In this document: one piece after another, positions 51,023-59,644 of the stretch
Numbering within the stretch: the stretch's first letter is position 1
How the letters are laid out: each line of letters opens with the position of its first letter
Assembly: GCA_003056145.1 (NCBI GenBank)
Contig: LSNL01000003.1
Coordinates: 124,001-188,000, forward strand
From: Parcubacteria group bacterium M10-OD1-1
GTDB lineage: Bacteria; Patescibacteria; Paceibacteria; Moranbacterales; UBA2206
Length of the DNA: 64,000 nt
Direction of reading: 5' to 3'
The notes under the pieces: generated by a model
What the model was told of the DNA's origin: nothing
The model's input: the letters and a program-made list of their open reading frames with translations, nothing else
The model's database searches: none
Made by a program: the position numbers and the translations under genes

Positions 51023-52878
51023 TGAAAAAAGAAGAAACTGAAAAAATTTTAGATTCAATTAATTTTCCTCAAGATATTAGAAATCTTCCAGAAAAAAAAA
51101 TTCCTCAACTTTGCGATGAAGTCAGAGAATTTCTTATTGAAAGCATTGCTGAAACAGGTGGACATTTTGGCTCTAATTTAGGAGTAGTAGAATTAACAGT
51201 GGCTTTGCACAGAGTTTTTGATACCCCGAATGATTTATTAGTTTGGGATGTAGGTCATCAAGCTTATCCTCATAAAATTCTAACTGGAAGAAAAGGTAGA
51301 TTAAAGACTATTAGAAAAAAAGGAGGTTTAGCTCCTTTTCCCAAAAGAGAAGAGAGTCAATACGATAGTTTGAGCGTGGGTCATACTAGTACTTCTATTA
51401 GTGCTGCCTTAGGGATGACCGTAGCTCATCAAGGAGAAAAAGAAGCTCCTCAAGTTGTTGCAGTAATTGGTGATGGAGCGTTAGCTGGAGGGATGGCTTT
51501 AGAAGCTCTTAATCACAGCGGGGATATAGAAGCTGATTTACTAGTTATTTTAAACGATAATAAAATGTCTATTTCTCCAAATGTAGGTGGAATTAGAAAA
51601 CATTTAACTAGATTAATTTCATCACCTCTGTATGTTTATTGGCACACCAAAGGAAATAAATTTCTCCGCCGAGTTCCAATGTTAAGAGAATTTATTCGTC
51701 GAGCCGATAAGTATATAAGAGGAATGATTACTCACGGAACCCTTTTTGAGGAGTTAGGTTTTAAATATTACGGTCCAATTGATGGTCATGATATTAAAAC
51801 TCTTTTAGATGTTTTAATTAATTTAAAAAAAGTTAAAGGTCCAAAATTTTTACATATTATTACTAAAAAAGGCAAAGGTTATTTACCAGCCGAGCAAGAT
51901 GAATTTTCTCTTCATGCGGTTAAGCCTTTTGATGTAGCGACTGGTCAAATAAAAAAAACAAAACCAAAAGTTATTTCTTATTCAGATGTTTTTTCTGATT
52001 GGATTTGTGCTAAAGCAGAAAAAGATAACAAACTTCATAGTATCACTCCAGCTATGGGTGAAGGGTCTGGCTTAGCTGAGTTTAGAAAAAAATTTCCTGA
52101 ACGTTTTCATGATGTCGGAATTGCTGAACAACACGCCGTAACTTTTGCTGTGGGTTTGGCTTGTGAAGGGAAACGACCAGTAGTTTCAATTTATTCCTCT
52201 TTTTTACAAAGAGCTTATGACCAATTTATTCATGATGTTGCTTATCAAAACTTAAATATTCTTTTTGCTATTGATAGAGCAGGAATAGTTGGACCAGATG
52301 GGGCGACACATAATGGAAGTTTTGATCTTTCTTTTATGCGGATTGTTCCTAATTTGATTGTTATGGTTCCAGCTAATAAAAATGAGTGTTACTCAATGCT
52401 AGAAACAGGATATAGATACAAAGGACCAGTGGCGATTAGATACCCTAGAGGAGGAGAAAAAGGTGAATATAATCAGAAGGCTTATCTGATTGAAATTGGT
52501 AAAGCTAAGATTATTCAACAAGGAACTAAGATAGCAATTTTATCTTTTGGAGCTATATTAGAAAAGACTAAAAAAGTAGCTCAAAAACTAGAGGCTACTT
52601 TAATTAATATGCGATTCGTTAAACCTTTAGACGAAGAATTACTAAAAAATTTAGCTCAAGAATATGATTTTTTTATTACAGTAGAAGACAATACTATTTT
52701 AGGTGGAGCTGGAAGTGCAGTTAATGAATTTGTTTTAAATAATTCGTTAGAAGTTAAAGTGAAAAATATTGGACTGCCTGACAAATTTTTGGGAGCTGGA
52801 ACTAGAGAGGAAATTTTAGCTGATAATAATTTAAATGAAGAAAAAATTTTAAAAACAATAGAAAAGTTTATTTCATAA
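51022..52878 (+). CDS. dxs: 1-deoxy-D-xylulose-5-phosphate synthase
   Basis: The 618-residue thiamine diphosphate enzyme has GGHFGSNLGVVELTVALH, VWDVGHQAYPHKILTGR, the ThDP motif GDGALAGGMALEALNH, and a transketolase C-terminal domain. It is the first enzyme of the MEP isoprenoid pathway, which would supply the dimethylallyl donor used by MiaA. Translationally coupled to rlmN. Confidence 0.96.
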   Translation: MKKEETEKILDSINFPQDIRNLPEKKIPQLCDEVREFLIESIAETGGHFGSNLGVVELTVALHRVFDTPNDLLVWDVGHQAYPHKILTGRKGRLKTIRKKGGLAPFPKREESQYDSLSVGHTSTSISAALGMTVAHQGEKEAPQVVAVIGDGALAGGMALEALNHSGDIEADLLVILNDNKMSISPNVGGIRKHLTRLISSPLYVYWHTKGNKFLRRVPMLREFIRRADKYIRGMITHGTLFEELGFKYYGPIDGHDIKTLLDVLINLKKVKGPKFLHIITKKGKGYLPAEQDEFSLHAVKPFDVATGQIKKTKPKVISYSDVFSDWICAKAEKDNKLHSITPAMGEGSGLAEFRKKFPERFHDVGIAEQHAVTFAVGLACEGKRPVVSIYSSFLQRAYDQFIHDVAYQNLNILFAIDRAGIVGPDGATHNGSFDLSFMRIVPNLIVMVPANKNECYSMLETGYRYKGPVAIRYPRGGEKGEYNQKAYLIEIGKAKIIQQGTKIAILSFGAILEKTKKVAQKLEATLINMRFVKPLDEELLKNLAQEYDFFITVEDNTILGGAGSAVNEFVLNNSLEVKVKNIGLPDKFLGAGTREEILADNNLNEEKILKTIEKFIS

Positions 52879-53263
52879 ATCCAAAGTGTTTAAGTGTCGG
52901 AAGAATATTGGGTGCCAAATTTTCTTTTTTTAAATCTTCTAATAAAATCCACTCAGACTTTCTAATATCTTGACCTAGTTTAATTCTTCCTATTCTTTTA
53001 GCCAGATAATGAACTAGAATAACATCAACTTTTTCGTCTTTAATTTCTTTAATAGTATGGAAGAGAAAAGGAGTTGGATTTAAAATTTTTATAGTTATTC
53101 CTATTTCTTCTTTAGCTCTTCGGATAGCTGTTTCCATTAAAGATTCTCTTTCCTTTCTTTGTCCTCCGCAAAATTTCCAAAATTTTGTATCACCGTGTTG
53201 ATTAAGAATAACTTTGTTACTTTCAACAATAACTGGACCAGAAGCGATAATTATTTTTGACAT
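52868..53263 (-). CDS. NUDIX hydrolase
   Basis: The 131-residue protein has a Nudix box near residue 33: GQRKERE, seven residues, then RRAKEEIGI. The usual RE has become RR, while the catalytic EE is kept. It hydrolyses a nucleoside-diphosphate-linked compound. The gene converges with dxs and overlaps its end by 11 bp. Confidence 0.88.
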   Translation of the reverse strand: MSKIIIASGPVIVESNKVILNQHGDTKFWKFCGGQRKERESLMETAIRRAKEEIGITIKILNPTPFLFHTIKEIKDEKVDVILVHYLAKRIGRIKLGQDIRKSEWILLEDLKKENLAPNILPTLKHFGFMK

Positions 53264-53308
53264 AATAGTTTAATTTAAAAATAATCAATATGTTTAAATA
53301 TATTTTAC

Positions 53309-53358
53309 CATATAAGTATCTTTTAATCGATAGCCGAGTTTTCGGTAGTAATCACGGA
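53309..53358. repeat. 50-bp direct repeat, copy A
   Basis: Identical over 50 bp to 54373-54422, which is the 3' coding end of elp3. Copy A still encodes the matching C-terminal residues in frame on the minus strand and continues to a different stop (TYMVKYI), but the frame is closed just upstream. An inverted repeat ATATTCT/AGAATAT (53358-53364 with 53373-53379) begins at its end. Confidence 0.9.
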
Positions 53359-53420
53359 TATTCTTTAAGTTGAGAATATTTTAAATAAACCAATAAGTAA
53401 CTAATAATTAATTTGATAGC

Positions 53421-53540
53421 TTGATAAAAGGCTGAAAATATGTATATAATATATCAATACGCTGAATATTAGCGTAAAGTTCTTTAACTAGAAGGCGAGT
53501 CTAGTGCTTTGGTATAATACTAAGGCGAGAGAAGAGCCAA
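53421..53540 (+). promoter_or_regulatory. promoter and structured leader of the cassette gene
   Basis: TTGATA (53421-53426), 18-bp spacer and TATAAT (53445-53450). The leader of about 100 nt can form consecutive hairpins: TACGCT/AGCGTA, CTAGA/TCTAG and CTTTGGTAT/ATACTAAGG. They precede the Shine-Dalgarno CGGAGGAG. Confidence 0.5.
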
Positions 53541-53558
53541 TATCGGAGGAGAGTTGAC

Positions 53559-54224
53559 ATGGGAAAGGAAATATGGGTTGAAAGCTTTGTGAGTGTCCTT
53601 ATAAAAGATCTTGACGAGCTAGGAGTAGATAAAGGAAAACTAAAAGATTATAGAGTAATAGCTCGTTTGTGTGCTGAAAAAATTGCGAAAGTGGCTAATA
53701 GTAAAAAGAATGATTTAAGGGAGGTGCCACCTTTACTCAGTTTATCAGTTGACGTTGCAATCATACCCGATCGAGATGAAGATTTTATTGTTAAAAAAAG
53801 CTTTGTAAAATATTACGGAAGTAATTTTAATAAATGGTTTTTAGATAAGGTGGAGAGTCCGATATCTGGAGTCACTTTGGGTGCTTGTCTGCTTATGAGC
53901 CGTTCAATGGATCCAGGAATTATTTCCGAACTTGGAGGGAATCTTAAAGCGAGGATAACCCTTGCTGATATAGACCACGCCAAAAAAATCGGAGCTCTAG
54001 AAAAAAGTTGTATCTATATTGGTTATATGGAAGATGAGATTCGTTTTCTGTCCGATAAGCTTTTTATGTATATAAACGAGAAAGGCGAGAAAAAAGTTCT
54101 TCGAGCTGTTTATTTCAATTGGATTAATGGCGACGGGTGGTTTGTAGATGCTTATCCAATCAATGATTTGAAGGGTTGGTATAGGGGGCGTTGGATAATC
54201 TCTCCTCTAAATTTTAGGTCTTAA
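53559..54224 (+). CDS. cassette protein of unknown function
   Basis: CGGAGGAG lies 7 bp before the ATG. The 221-residue product is soluble-looking, with a helical N-terminal part, a central region with LGACLLMSRSMDPGI, and a C-terminal Trp/Tyr-rich strand region (NGDGWFVDAYPIND, GWYRGRWIISP). Codon choice is less A/T-biased than in the neighbouring housekeeping genes. I recognise no family. Its placement between 50-bp direct repeats suggests horizontal arrival. Confidence 0.6.
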   Translation: MGKEIWVESFVSVLIKDLDELGVDKGKLKDYRVIARLCAEKIAKVANSKKNDLREVPPLLSLSVDVAIIPDRDEDFIVKKSFVKYYGSNFNKWFLDKVESPISGVTLGACLLMSRSMDPGIISELGGNLKARITLADIDHAKKIGALEKSCIYIGYMEDEIRFLSDKLFMYINEKGEKKVLRAVYFNWINGDGWFVDAYPINDLKGWYRGRWIISPLNFRS

Positions 54225-54247
54225 TTTTTTAGTTCTTTGCTTCTTTG

Positions 54248-54292
54248 ACTCTTTGGAAAAATTTCTTCGGAAACATCCAAAGAGTTTTTTTA
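54248..54292 (+). terminator. rho-independent terminator of the cassette gene
   Basis: ACTCTTTGG pairs with CCAAAGAGT, with an inner TTTC-TTCG-GAAA hairpin, followed by seven T. Confidence 0.88.
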
Positions 54293-54357
54293 TTTAAAAG
54301 TATATTAAGTGATATTTTTTGTGCATACTGTGGAAGATTAGAAAAAGGATTAAAAGA

Positions 54358-55947
54358 TTATAGCTTCTTAATCATATAAGTATCTTTTAATCGATAGCCG
54401 AGTTTTCGGTAGTAATCACGGACACCTACCCCAGAAATGATTGCGATCTTATTAATTTTGAATTCTTTGCGAGCAATTTTCTCAGCTTCTTTGATTAGTT
54501 TTCTCCCTAGCCCAATATGCTGTGGGGAAGTTTTATCTTTTTTGTCTATCCGTGCGAGTTTTCCATAGGTGTGTACTTCTCGGATGATAGCGGAGTTTTG
54601 AAGTGTCTGGATAAAATGATCGTTATTATTTTTAGAGGGAATGCGTAAACGTAAAAGAGCAAAAAGTTTTTTCTTATCTGGAGAAACGAATCGTAAAAAT
54701 ATTTCCTTACCACCTGAGGCATCGTAGTTAATTCTATCTAAAATAATCTGTTCTTTAATTTTGTATTTCGCTCCAACTTCACGGCAACGAATACAGGGAC
54801 ATTTTGATTGAGGAATGATAATTTGTCGAAGATTAGAAACTTTTGGTCCAGCGATAATAGATGTTTCTGGAATATCACGCACAATTCTGGCAATGCGGAC
54901 ATAGGGAACGATAGTCTCGTTTTTTATTTTAAGAACCAATCTTTTAAAAACTTTGTCTGAAAGTGGTTTGTAATTACCTCTTTTCCATAAGTTATACAAA
55001 AAACTACTTTTAACAACTACGGTCGGATAAATTTTAAGCATATCTGGTTGGAAATTAGAATTTTTAAAAAGTTCGTGAAACATTTTAAAATCTCTGACGG
55101 GAGTACTCTTAGGAAGTCCAGGCATCATATGATAGTTTATTTTGAAACCGGCGTCTTTAAGGAGTTGAGTGGCACGGATTGTTTCGTCAGTTAAATGTCC
55201 ACGTTTATTAAATTTTAAAACATCATCAAAAATACTTTGCACTCCTAATTCTACCCGAGTGCATCCAAGATTGCGAAAATTTTTGATGTCTTGTTTATTA
55301 ATATAATCTGGACGAGTTTCCAGCGTGAGCCCAATAATTCGGTGTTTAGCTTTTTCATTTCGGCTTTGTTCTTTTTGGAGATTACTTTTATATTTTTTTA
55401 TTTTTTTATTTTTGTGGTTATAATCATTGGCTGCACGAAAACATTCAGTAACAAATTTTTTTTGATAGGTCTTTGGTAAATAGGAAAAAGTTCCGCCCAT
55501 AACGATAAGTTCAATCTTGTCAGTAGCATGTCCGTTGAGTTCTAACGCACGAATTCTATTTTGCACTTGGCGACGTGGAGAAAAGTGTGCGGTGATAGCA
55601 CGCATAACTGCTGGTTCATTGGAAAGGTAACTTTTAGGCATACCTTTTTCGTTTGGACAATAAATGCATTTTCCCGGACATGAATAGGGTTTAGTGAGAA
55701 CTGCAACGACGGCCACTCCAGATTGGGTTCGGATTTTTTTGCTCAAGAGATTTTTTTCCAAAAGAGGATTAGGAGCTATTTCTTTTTTAATAACTAATTT
55801 ATTGTAAACTTCTCTCAGGTCGGCATTAGTTGGTAAGGGAAGAGAAAGCTTCTTAGATATCTTTTTTTTGAGACGTAAAAAATCATTCAGATTTTTGGGC
55901 TGTTCTTGTGTTGCTAACTTTATAAATTTGTCATATCCTTTAAGCAT
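54358..55947 (-). CDS. elp3: Elp3-family tRNA uridine-34 modifying enzyme (radical SAM + GNAT)
   Basis: The 529-residue protein has the Elp3 radical SAM site CPGKCIYCPNEKGMPKSYL near residue 89, EPAVMRA, LELGVQS-type motifs and MMPGLP. It ends in a GNAT acetyltransferase domain (HIGLGRKLIKEAEKIA, DYYRKLGYRL). It installs the carboxymethyl group at C5 of wobble uridine. The last 17 codons are the sequence duplicated at 53309. Divergent from a Trm9-like methyltransferase with 7 bp between start codons. Confidence 0.95.
   Translation of the reverse strand: MLKGYDKFIKLATQEQPKNLNDFLRLKKKISKKLSLPLPTNADLREVYNKLVIKKEIAPNPLLEKNLLSKKIRTQSGVAVVAVLTKPYSCPGKCIYCPNEKGMPKSYLSNEPAVMRAITAHFSPRRQVQNRIRALELNGHATDKIELIVMGGTFSYLPKTYQKKFVTECFRAANDYNHKNKKIKKYKSNLQKEQSRNEKAKHRIIGLTLETRPDYINKQDIKNFRNLGCTRVELGVQSIFDDVLKFNKRGHLTDETIRATQLLKDAGFKINYHMMPGLPKSTPVRDFKMFHELFKNSNFQPDMLKIYPTVVVKSSFLYNLWKRGNYKPLSDKVFKRLVLKIKNETIVPYVRIARIVRDIPETSIIAGPKVSNLRQIIIPQSKCPCIRCREVGAKYKIKEQIILDRINYDASGGKEIFLRFVSPDKKKLFALLRLRIPSKNNNDHFIQTLQNSAIIREVHTYGKLARIDKKDKTSPQHIGLGRKLIKEAEKIARKEFKINKIAIISGVGVRDYYRKLGYRLKDTYMIKKL
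54373..54422. repeat. 50-bp direct repeat, copy B (elp3 3' end)
   Basis: Exact copy of 53309-53358, here part of the intact elp3 gene. The distance between copies is 1064 bp. Confidence 0.9.
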
Positions 55948-55954
55948 ATAGATT

Positions 55955-56662
55955 ATGAAGAAAAAAAGAATTAATAAAATTTTAAAAAATTTAGAAATCG
56001 GCTACGATTTAATAGCAGATAAATTTTCTGGAACTAGAAATTTTTTTTGGCCAGATCTGGAGTTTATTCAAGGCTATGTGAAAAATGATGACCGTGTTTT
56101 GGATTTTGGCTGCGGTAATGGTCGTTTGTTGGAGATTTTGAAGAATAAGGCTATCACGTATGTCGGCACAGACATTTCTCAGAATTTAATAGAGCTAGCT
56201 AAAGCTAAATATCCTCAGCGCCAAAATGATTTTATAAAACTAAGTGGTCAAAGCATTCTACCATTTAATAACAATTATTTCAATGTAGTTTTTTCCATTG
56301 CGGTTTTTCATCATTTTCCCAGGGACTATGCTCAAATAATGGCTCGGGAAATTTATCGGATTACCGCTCCTAATGGGAAGCTAATTATTACTTGTTGGAA
56401 TTTAAAACAGAAAAAATATTGGCGCAAATTATTTAATCTAAAATTAATTCTGCAAAAAATATTTCATACTAAAGAAGCCAAGAATTTAGGCTGGAAAGAT
56501 GTTTATATTGACTTTAAAAATAATAAAGGGGAAATTTTTCAGCGTTTTCATCATTTTTATTCTTTGAAAGAGCTGCAAAAAATATTTTCTTCGGTAGGCT
56601 TTTCAATAGAGAAATGTTTTATTAAAGAAGGGAAAAATATCATTTTAATTGCCCAAAAATAA
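55955..56662 (+). CDS. class I SAM methyltransferase, Trm9/ALKBH8-like
   Basis: The 235-residue methyltransferase has YDLIADKFSGTRNFFWP near residue 17, motif I VLDFGCGNGRLLE near residue 49, VGTDIS, and SIAVFHHFP near residue 110. The N-terminal 'Y...A..FS.TR...WP' and 'HHF' segments are typical of Trm9, which methylates cm5U34 to mcm5U34. Adjacency to elp3, which makes cm5U34, supports that role. A general small-molecule methyltransferase is the alternative. Confidence 0.75.
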   Translation: MKKKRINKILKNLEIGYDLIADKFSGTRNFFWPDLEFIQGYVKNDDRVLDFGCGNGRLLEILKNKAITYVGTDISQNLIELAKAKYPQRQNDFIKLSGQSILPFNNNYFNVVFSIAVFHHFPRDYAQIMAREIYRITAPNGKLIITCWNLKQKKYWRKLFNLKLILQKIFHTKEAKNLGWKDVYIDFKNNKGEIFQRFHHFYSLKELQKIFSSVGFSIEKCFIKEGKNIILIAQK

Positions 56663-56778
56663 TTTTTCAAAATTGCTATTTAATTAAGAAAAATATATAA
56701 TAAAAATAATAATTCTCTGAGAAGTATTTAAAAGAGGTTAAACCTCTATATTCTATAAAATTCTAACAAAAATTTAGA

Positions 56779-58092
56779 ATGGATAATCCGATTATTGAAG
56801 TTGAAAATTTAAAAGTTATTTATAATCAAGGGAAACAGAATGAGGTACGATCCCTAGATGGTATAAATGTCAAAATATACCCTAAGGAATATGTAATTAT
56901 CTTTGGTCCTTCTGGTTGTGGTAAATCAACCTTACTTTATTCGATGTCAGGTCTTCAAGCTCCAACAAAAGGGAATATTATCATTGAAAACAAAAAACTA
57001 TCTCAAATGACCAAAAAAGAAAAAGTAACACTTCACCAAACTGAAATAGGAATGGTTTTTCAAGCTTTTTATTTAATTCCTTCTTTGACAATCTTAGATA
57101 ATATTTGCTTGCCAAGAGTTTTTTTAGGCGATTCAGTCGCTGAAAGAAAAGAGGCAGGCATAAAATTATTACATCGTTTTGAAATTGTGGAACAATCGGA
57201 TAAATTTCCTAGCCAACTTTCTGGAGGGCAAAAGCAAAGAGTTTCTATTGCTCGTTCTTTGGTTAATAATCCACAAATAATTTTTGCTGATGAGCCAGTA
57301 GGAAATTTAGATAGTATTTCCTCAGAAAATGTGATGAAAATATTTAAAGAACTGAATGAAAGGGATAAAAAGACTATTGTTTTAGTAACGCATAATCCAG
57401 AGCATCTACATTATGCTGATCGAGTTATTTATATTAAAGATGGTAAATTAATCAAGGAAGAAGTTAATAAAGAAAAAAGACCAGGAGAGGCGTTAGAAAA
57501 GGCGCCTGATGTTAATTATGATGACCTAAGTAATGAGTTGAAACTTTTAATGAGAACCTTTAAAAATCTTTCTCTTCAACAAGTTGGTTCTCTTTTGGTT
57601 CCTTTTAAATCAGATCAATTGATGTCGCACATTTTATCTGAGCTTACTCAAGAGCAAATTCAGACTGCTGGCGCTTACTTGAAAGAATATCTTTTTCATA
57701 ATATTGATTTAGAAACTTTTCAAAAAGATTTAGACATAGACTATACTAAAGGCGGAGCTAGTTGGAATAAACAACGAGTTAAAAGTTTCACTCAACGAAT
57801 ACAAAAAATAATTAACATTGCTGAATTAATTACTCAAGGAAAAGATCAAGAGGCTCTAAGAATATTATTAGAATATCTCTCTCAATTATTTAAACTTAAA
57901 TTAACTGAAGAAAATAAAAGACTGTTTAACTCTTTTGTGGGAATGAGAATTAAAAATAAAATAGACAGGTTGGAGTTAGAAAAAAAATTAGATACTCCAA
58001 AAATTTTAGGAGGTATTGGATTATATAAAAGTACAGCAGAAAAAATTTCTCGTGAAATAGAAATTATTATGCTGATGAAATATACTAATTAA
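56779..58092 (+). CDS. MacB/LolD-type ABC ATPase with unusual C-terminal extension
   Basis: Residues 1-230 are a standard ABC ATPase: GPSGCGKST near residue 44, Q-loop FQAFYLIPS, LSGGQKQR near residue 148, IIFADEP. About 200 further residues follow, mostly helical and charged, without membrane segments, containing LSLQQVGSLLVPF and LSELTQEQIQ, reminiscent of MgtE_N-like helical repeats. It pairs with the permease 17 bp downstream. Confidence 0.85.
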   Translation: MDNPIIEVENLKVIYNQGKQNEVRSLDGINVKIYPKEYVIIFGPSGCGKSTLLYSMSGLQAPTKGNIIIENKKLSQMTKKEKVTLHQTEIGMVFQAFYLIPSLTILDNICLPRVFLGDSVAERKEAGIKLLHRFEIVEQSDKFPSQLSGGQKQRVSIARSLVNNPQIIFADEPVGNLDSISSENVMKIFKELNERDKKTIVLVTHNPEHLHYADRVIYIKDGKLIKEEVNKEKRPGEALEKAPDVNYDDLSNELKLLMRTFKNLSLQQVGSLLVPFKSDQLMSHILSELTQEQIQTAGAYLKEYLFHNIDLETFQKDLDIDYTKGGASWNKQRVKSFTQRIQKIINIAELITQGKDQEALRILLEYLSQLFKLKLTEENKRLFNSFVGMRIKNKIDRLELEKKLDTPKILGGIGLYKSTAEKISREIEIIMLMKYTN

Positions 58093-58109
58093 TAAAGCAT
58101 TAATTTAAA

Positions 58110-59333
58110 ATGAAATTTAGAGATTTATTTTTACTTTCAACGAGGATGTTTAAAGCGAGAGCTTCGCGAACATTTTTGACAATTCTAGGAATGAGCGTAG
58201 GAATTGGAGCAATTCTTTTCTTGGTCTCTCTTGGCTATGGTTTGCAAAAAACATTACTAGAAAAAATTACTACTTCTGATTCTCTTTTAACGCTAGATGT
58301 AACGTCCAATAGAACTAAAAAAGTAGAGTTGAATAAAGATTTTATTGATCAAATTAAATCTATTAGTGGTGTAGCTAAAGTCAGTCCAGCATATCAATTA
58401 GAAGCTCAAGGCAAAATGGATAATCTAAGGACTGATTTAAATGTTACAGTCGTAGATTCAGATTATTTAAAATTAGCTGGAATAAAATTAGTAGCTGGAC
58501 AGCCAATTAGCGGTAAGAATATTAAGGGAATTGTTATTTCTACTCCAATAGCTAAAATATTTGGGAAAGACGCTCAGAATGTTATTGGTCAAGAAATGTC
58601 TTTTTCCTTTTCTTTGGGTGGGGAAAATAGAGCTATTCAGTTAAAAAATAATAATGGAGACATTTCTAAAAATCAACTTCATTATAATCCAGTTGGTGAA
58701 TTTAAAATTGTTGGAGTTATAGATAGTGATGAAAGTGTGGTTTATCTCAATACACAAGCGTTAAAAGAACTAAAAATTTTAAGATTTAGTCAATTAAAGG
58801 TAAAGTGTCAGAATAGTAAAATGATACCAGCCGTTCAAATTAAAATTACTCAATTAGGTTTTTTAGTCTCTTCTCTCTCTGATACTGTTGACCAAGCAAA
58901 TAAAGTTTTTCGAGTAGTGAAAATAGTATTGATGCTTTTTGGTATTATCGCTTTGATTGTTAGTGCTATCGGTATGTTTAATACTATGACTATTACACTC
59001 TTAGAAAGAACGGAGGAAATCGGGATAATGAAATCTATTGGAGCTTCTGATGCAATGATTTCTTTAATGTTTGTTATGGAGTCTACTATTATGGGACTGT
59101 TAGGGGGAATAGTTGGGATTATTATTGGTTGGCTGGAGGGTGAAATTTTTAATTTTGCTGTTAATTTAGTAGCTACTCACTTTGGAGGAGAAAAAGTAAA
59201 TTTATTTTATAGTCCTCTTTGGTTTGTTTTATCAATTATTATATTTTCAGCGGTGGTAGGATTTTTAACTGGAGTTATACCTGCTAGAAGAGCTAGTAGG
59301 ATTGATCCTTTAGAAGCTTTGAGGTATAAATAA
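58110..59333 (+). CDS. MacB/FtsX-type ABC permease
   Basis: The 407-residue protein has an N-terminal helix with SRTFLTILGMSVGIGAI, a large periplasmic-type MacB domain (about 45-270), and three C-terminal helices with ERTEEIGIMKSIGASD, the FtsX signature, ending in PARRASRIDPLEALRYK. It forms the membrane half of the transporter, which probably exports lipophilic compounds or moves lipoproteins. Confidence 0.92.
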   Translation: MKFRDLFLLSTRMFKARASRTFLTILGMSVGIGAILFLVSLGYGLQKTLLEKITTSDSLLTLDVTSNRTKKVELNKDFIDQIKSISGVAKVSPAYQLEAQGKMDNLRTDLNVTVVDSDYLKLAGIKLVAGQPISGKNIKGIVISTPIAKIFGKDAQNVIGQEMSFSFSLGGENRAIQLKNNNGDISKNQLHYNPVGEFKIVGVIDSDESVVYLNTQALKELKILRFSQLKVKCQNSKMIPAVQIKITQLGFLVSSLSDTVDQANKVFRVVKIVLMLFGIIALIVSAIGMFNTMTITLLERTEEIGIMKSIGASDAMISLMFVMESTIMGLLGGIVGIIIGWLEGEIFNFAVNLVATHFGGEKVNLFYSPLWFVLSIIIFSAVVGFLTGVIPARRASRIDPLEALRYK

Positions 59334-59507
59334 AAAAATATTTAAATATAAAAAAACAGACTGGAGTCTATTTTTGAAAAAAGCTTTATTTGTTATGCAT
59401 ATGATTTTATTTTCTAAAGGAGATTTTCTATTTGTCAGTAGACCAGAAGTTTTCATCGTTTGAGAATAATAGCAAACAAATTAACTATGGTCATATATAA
59501 ATTCTAG

Positions 59508-59591
59508 TGCCTCGGGAGAGACTTGAACTCTCACGATGTTGCCATCGCGGGATTTTGAATCCCGTGCGTCTACCAATTCCGCCACCGAGGC
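59508..59591 (-). tRNA. tRNA-Leu (anticodon CAA)
   Basis: A minus-strand type II tRNA with acceptor GCCTCGG/CCGAGGC, anticodon stem GGGA/TCCC around TTCAAAA (anticodon CAA, reading UUG), a long variable arm (GATGGCAACATC) and T loop TTCAAGT. CCA is not encoded. Confidence 0.94.
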
Positions 59592-59644
59592 CTATTTTGT
59601 TTTTAAGATAGTTTATAGTACAATAAACTTATCACTTATAGATT

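Larger units (their letters stand above)
53359..54372 (+). mobile_element. one-gene cassette bounded by 50-bp direct repeats
   Basis: About 1 kb between two exact copies of the elp3 3' end contains one SD-led gene with its own promoter and terminator. The layout is that of an integration at a protein-gene 3' end that restores the end of the target gene. No integrase is present, so it would have moved passively or be the remnant of a larger element. A simple tandem duplication followed by loss is the alternative. Confidence 0.5.
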
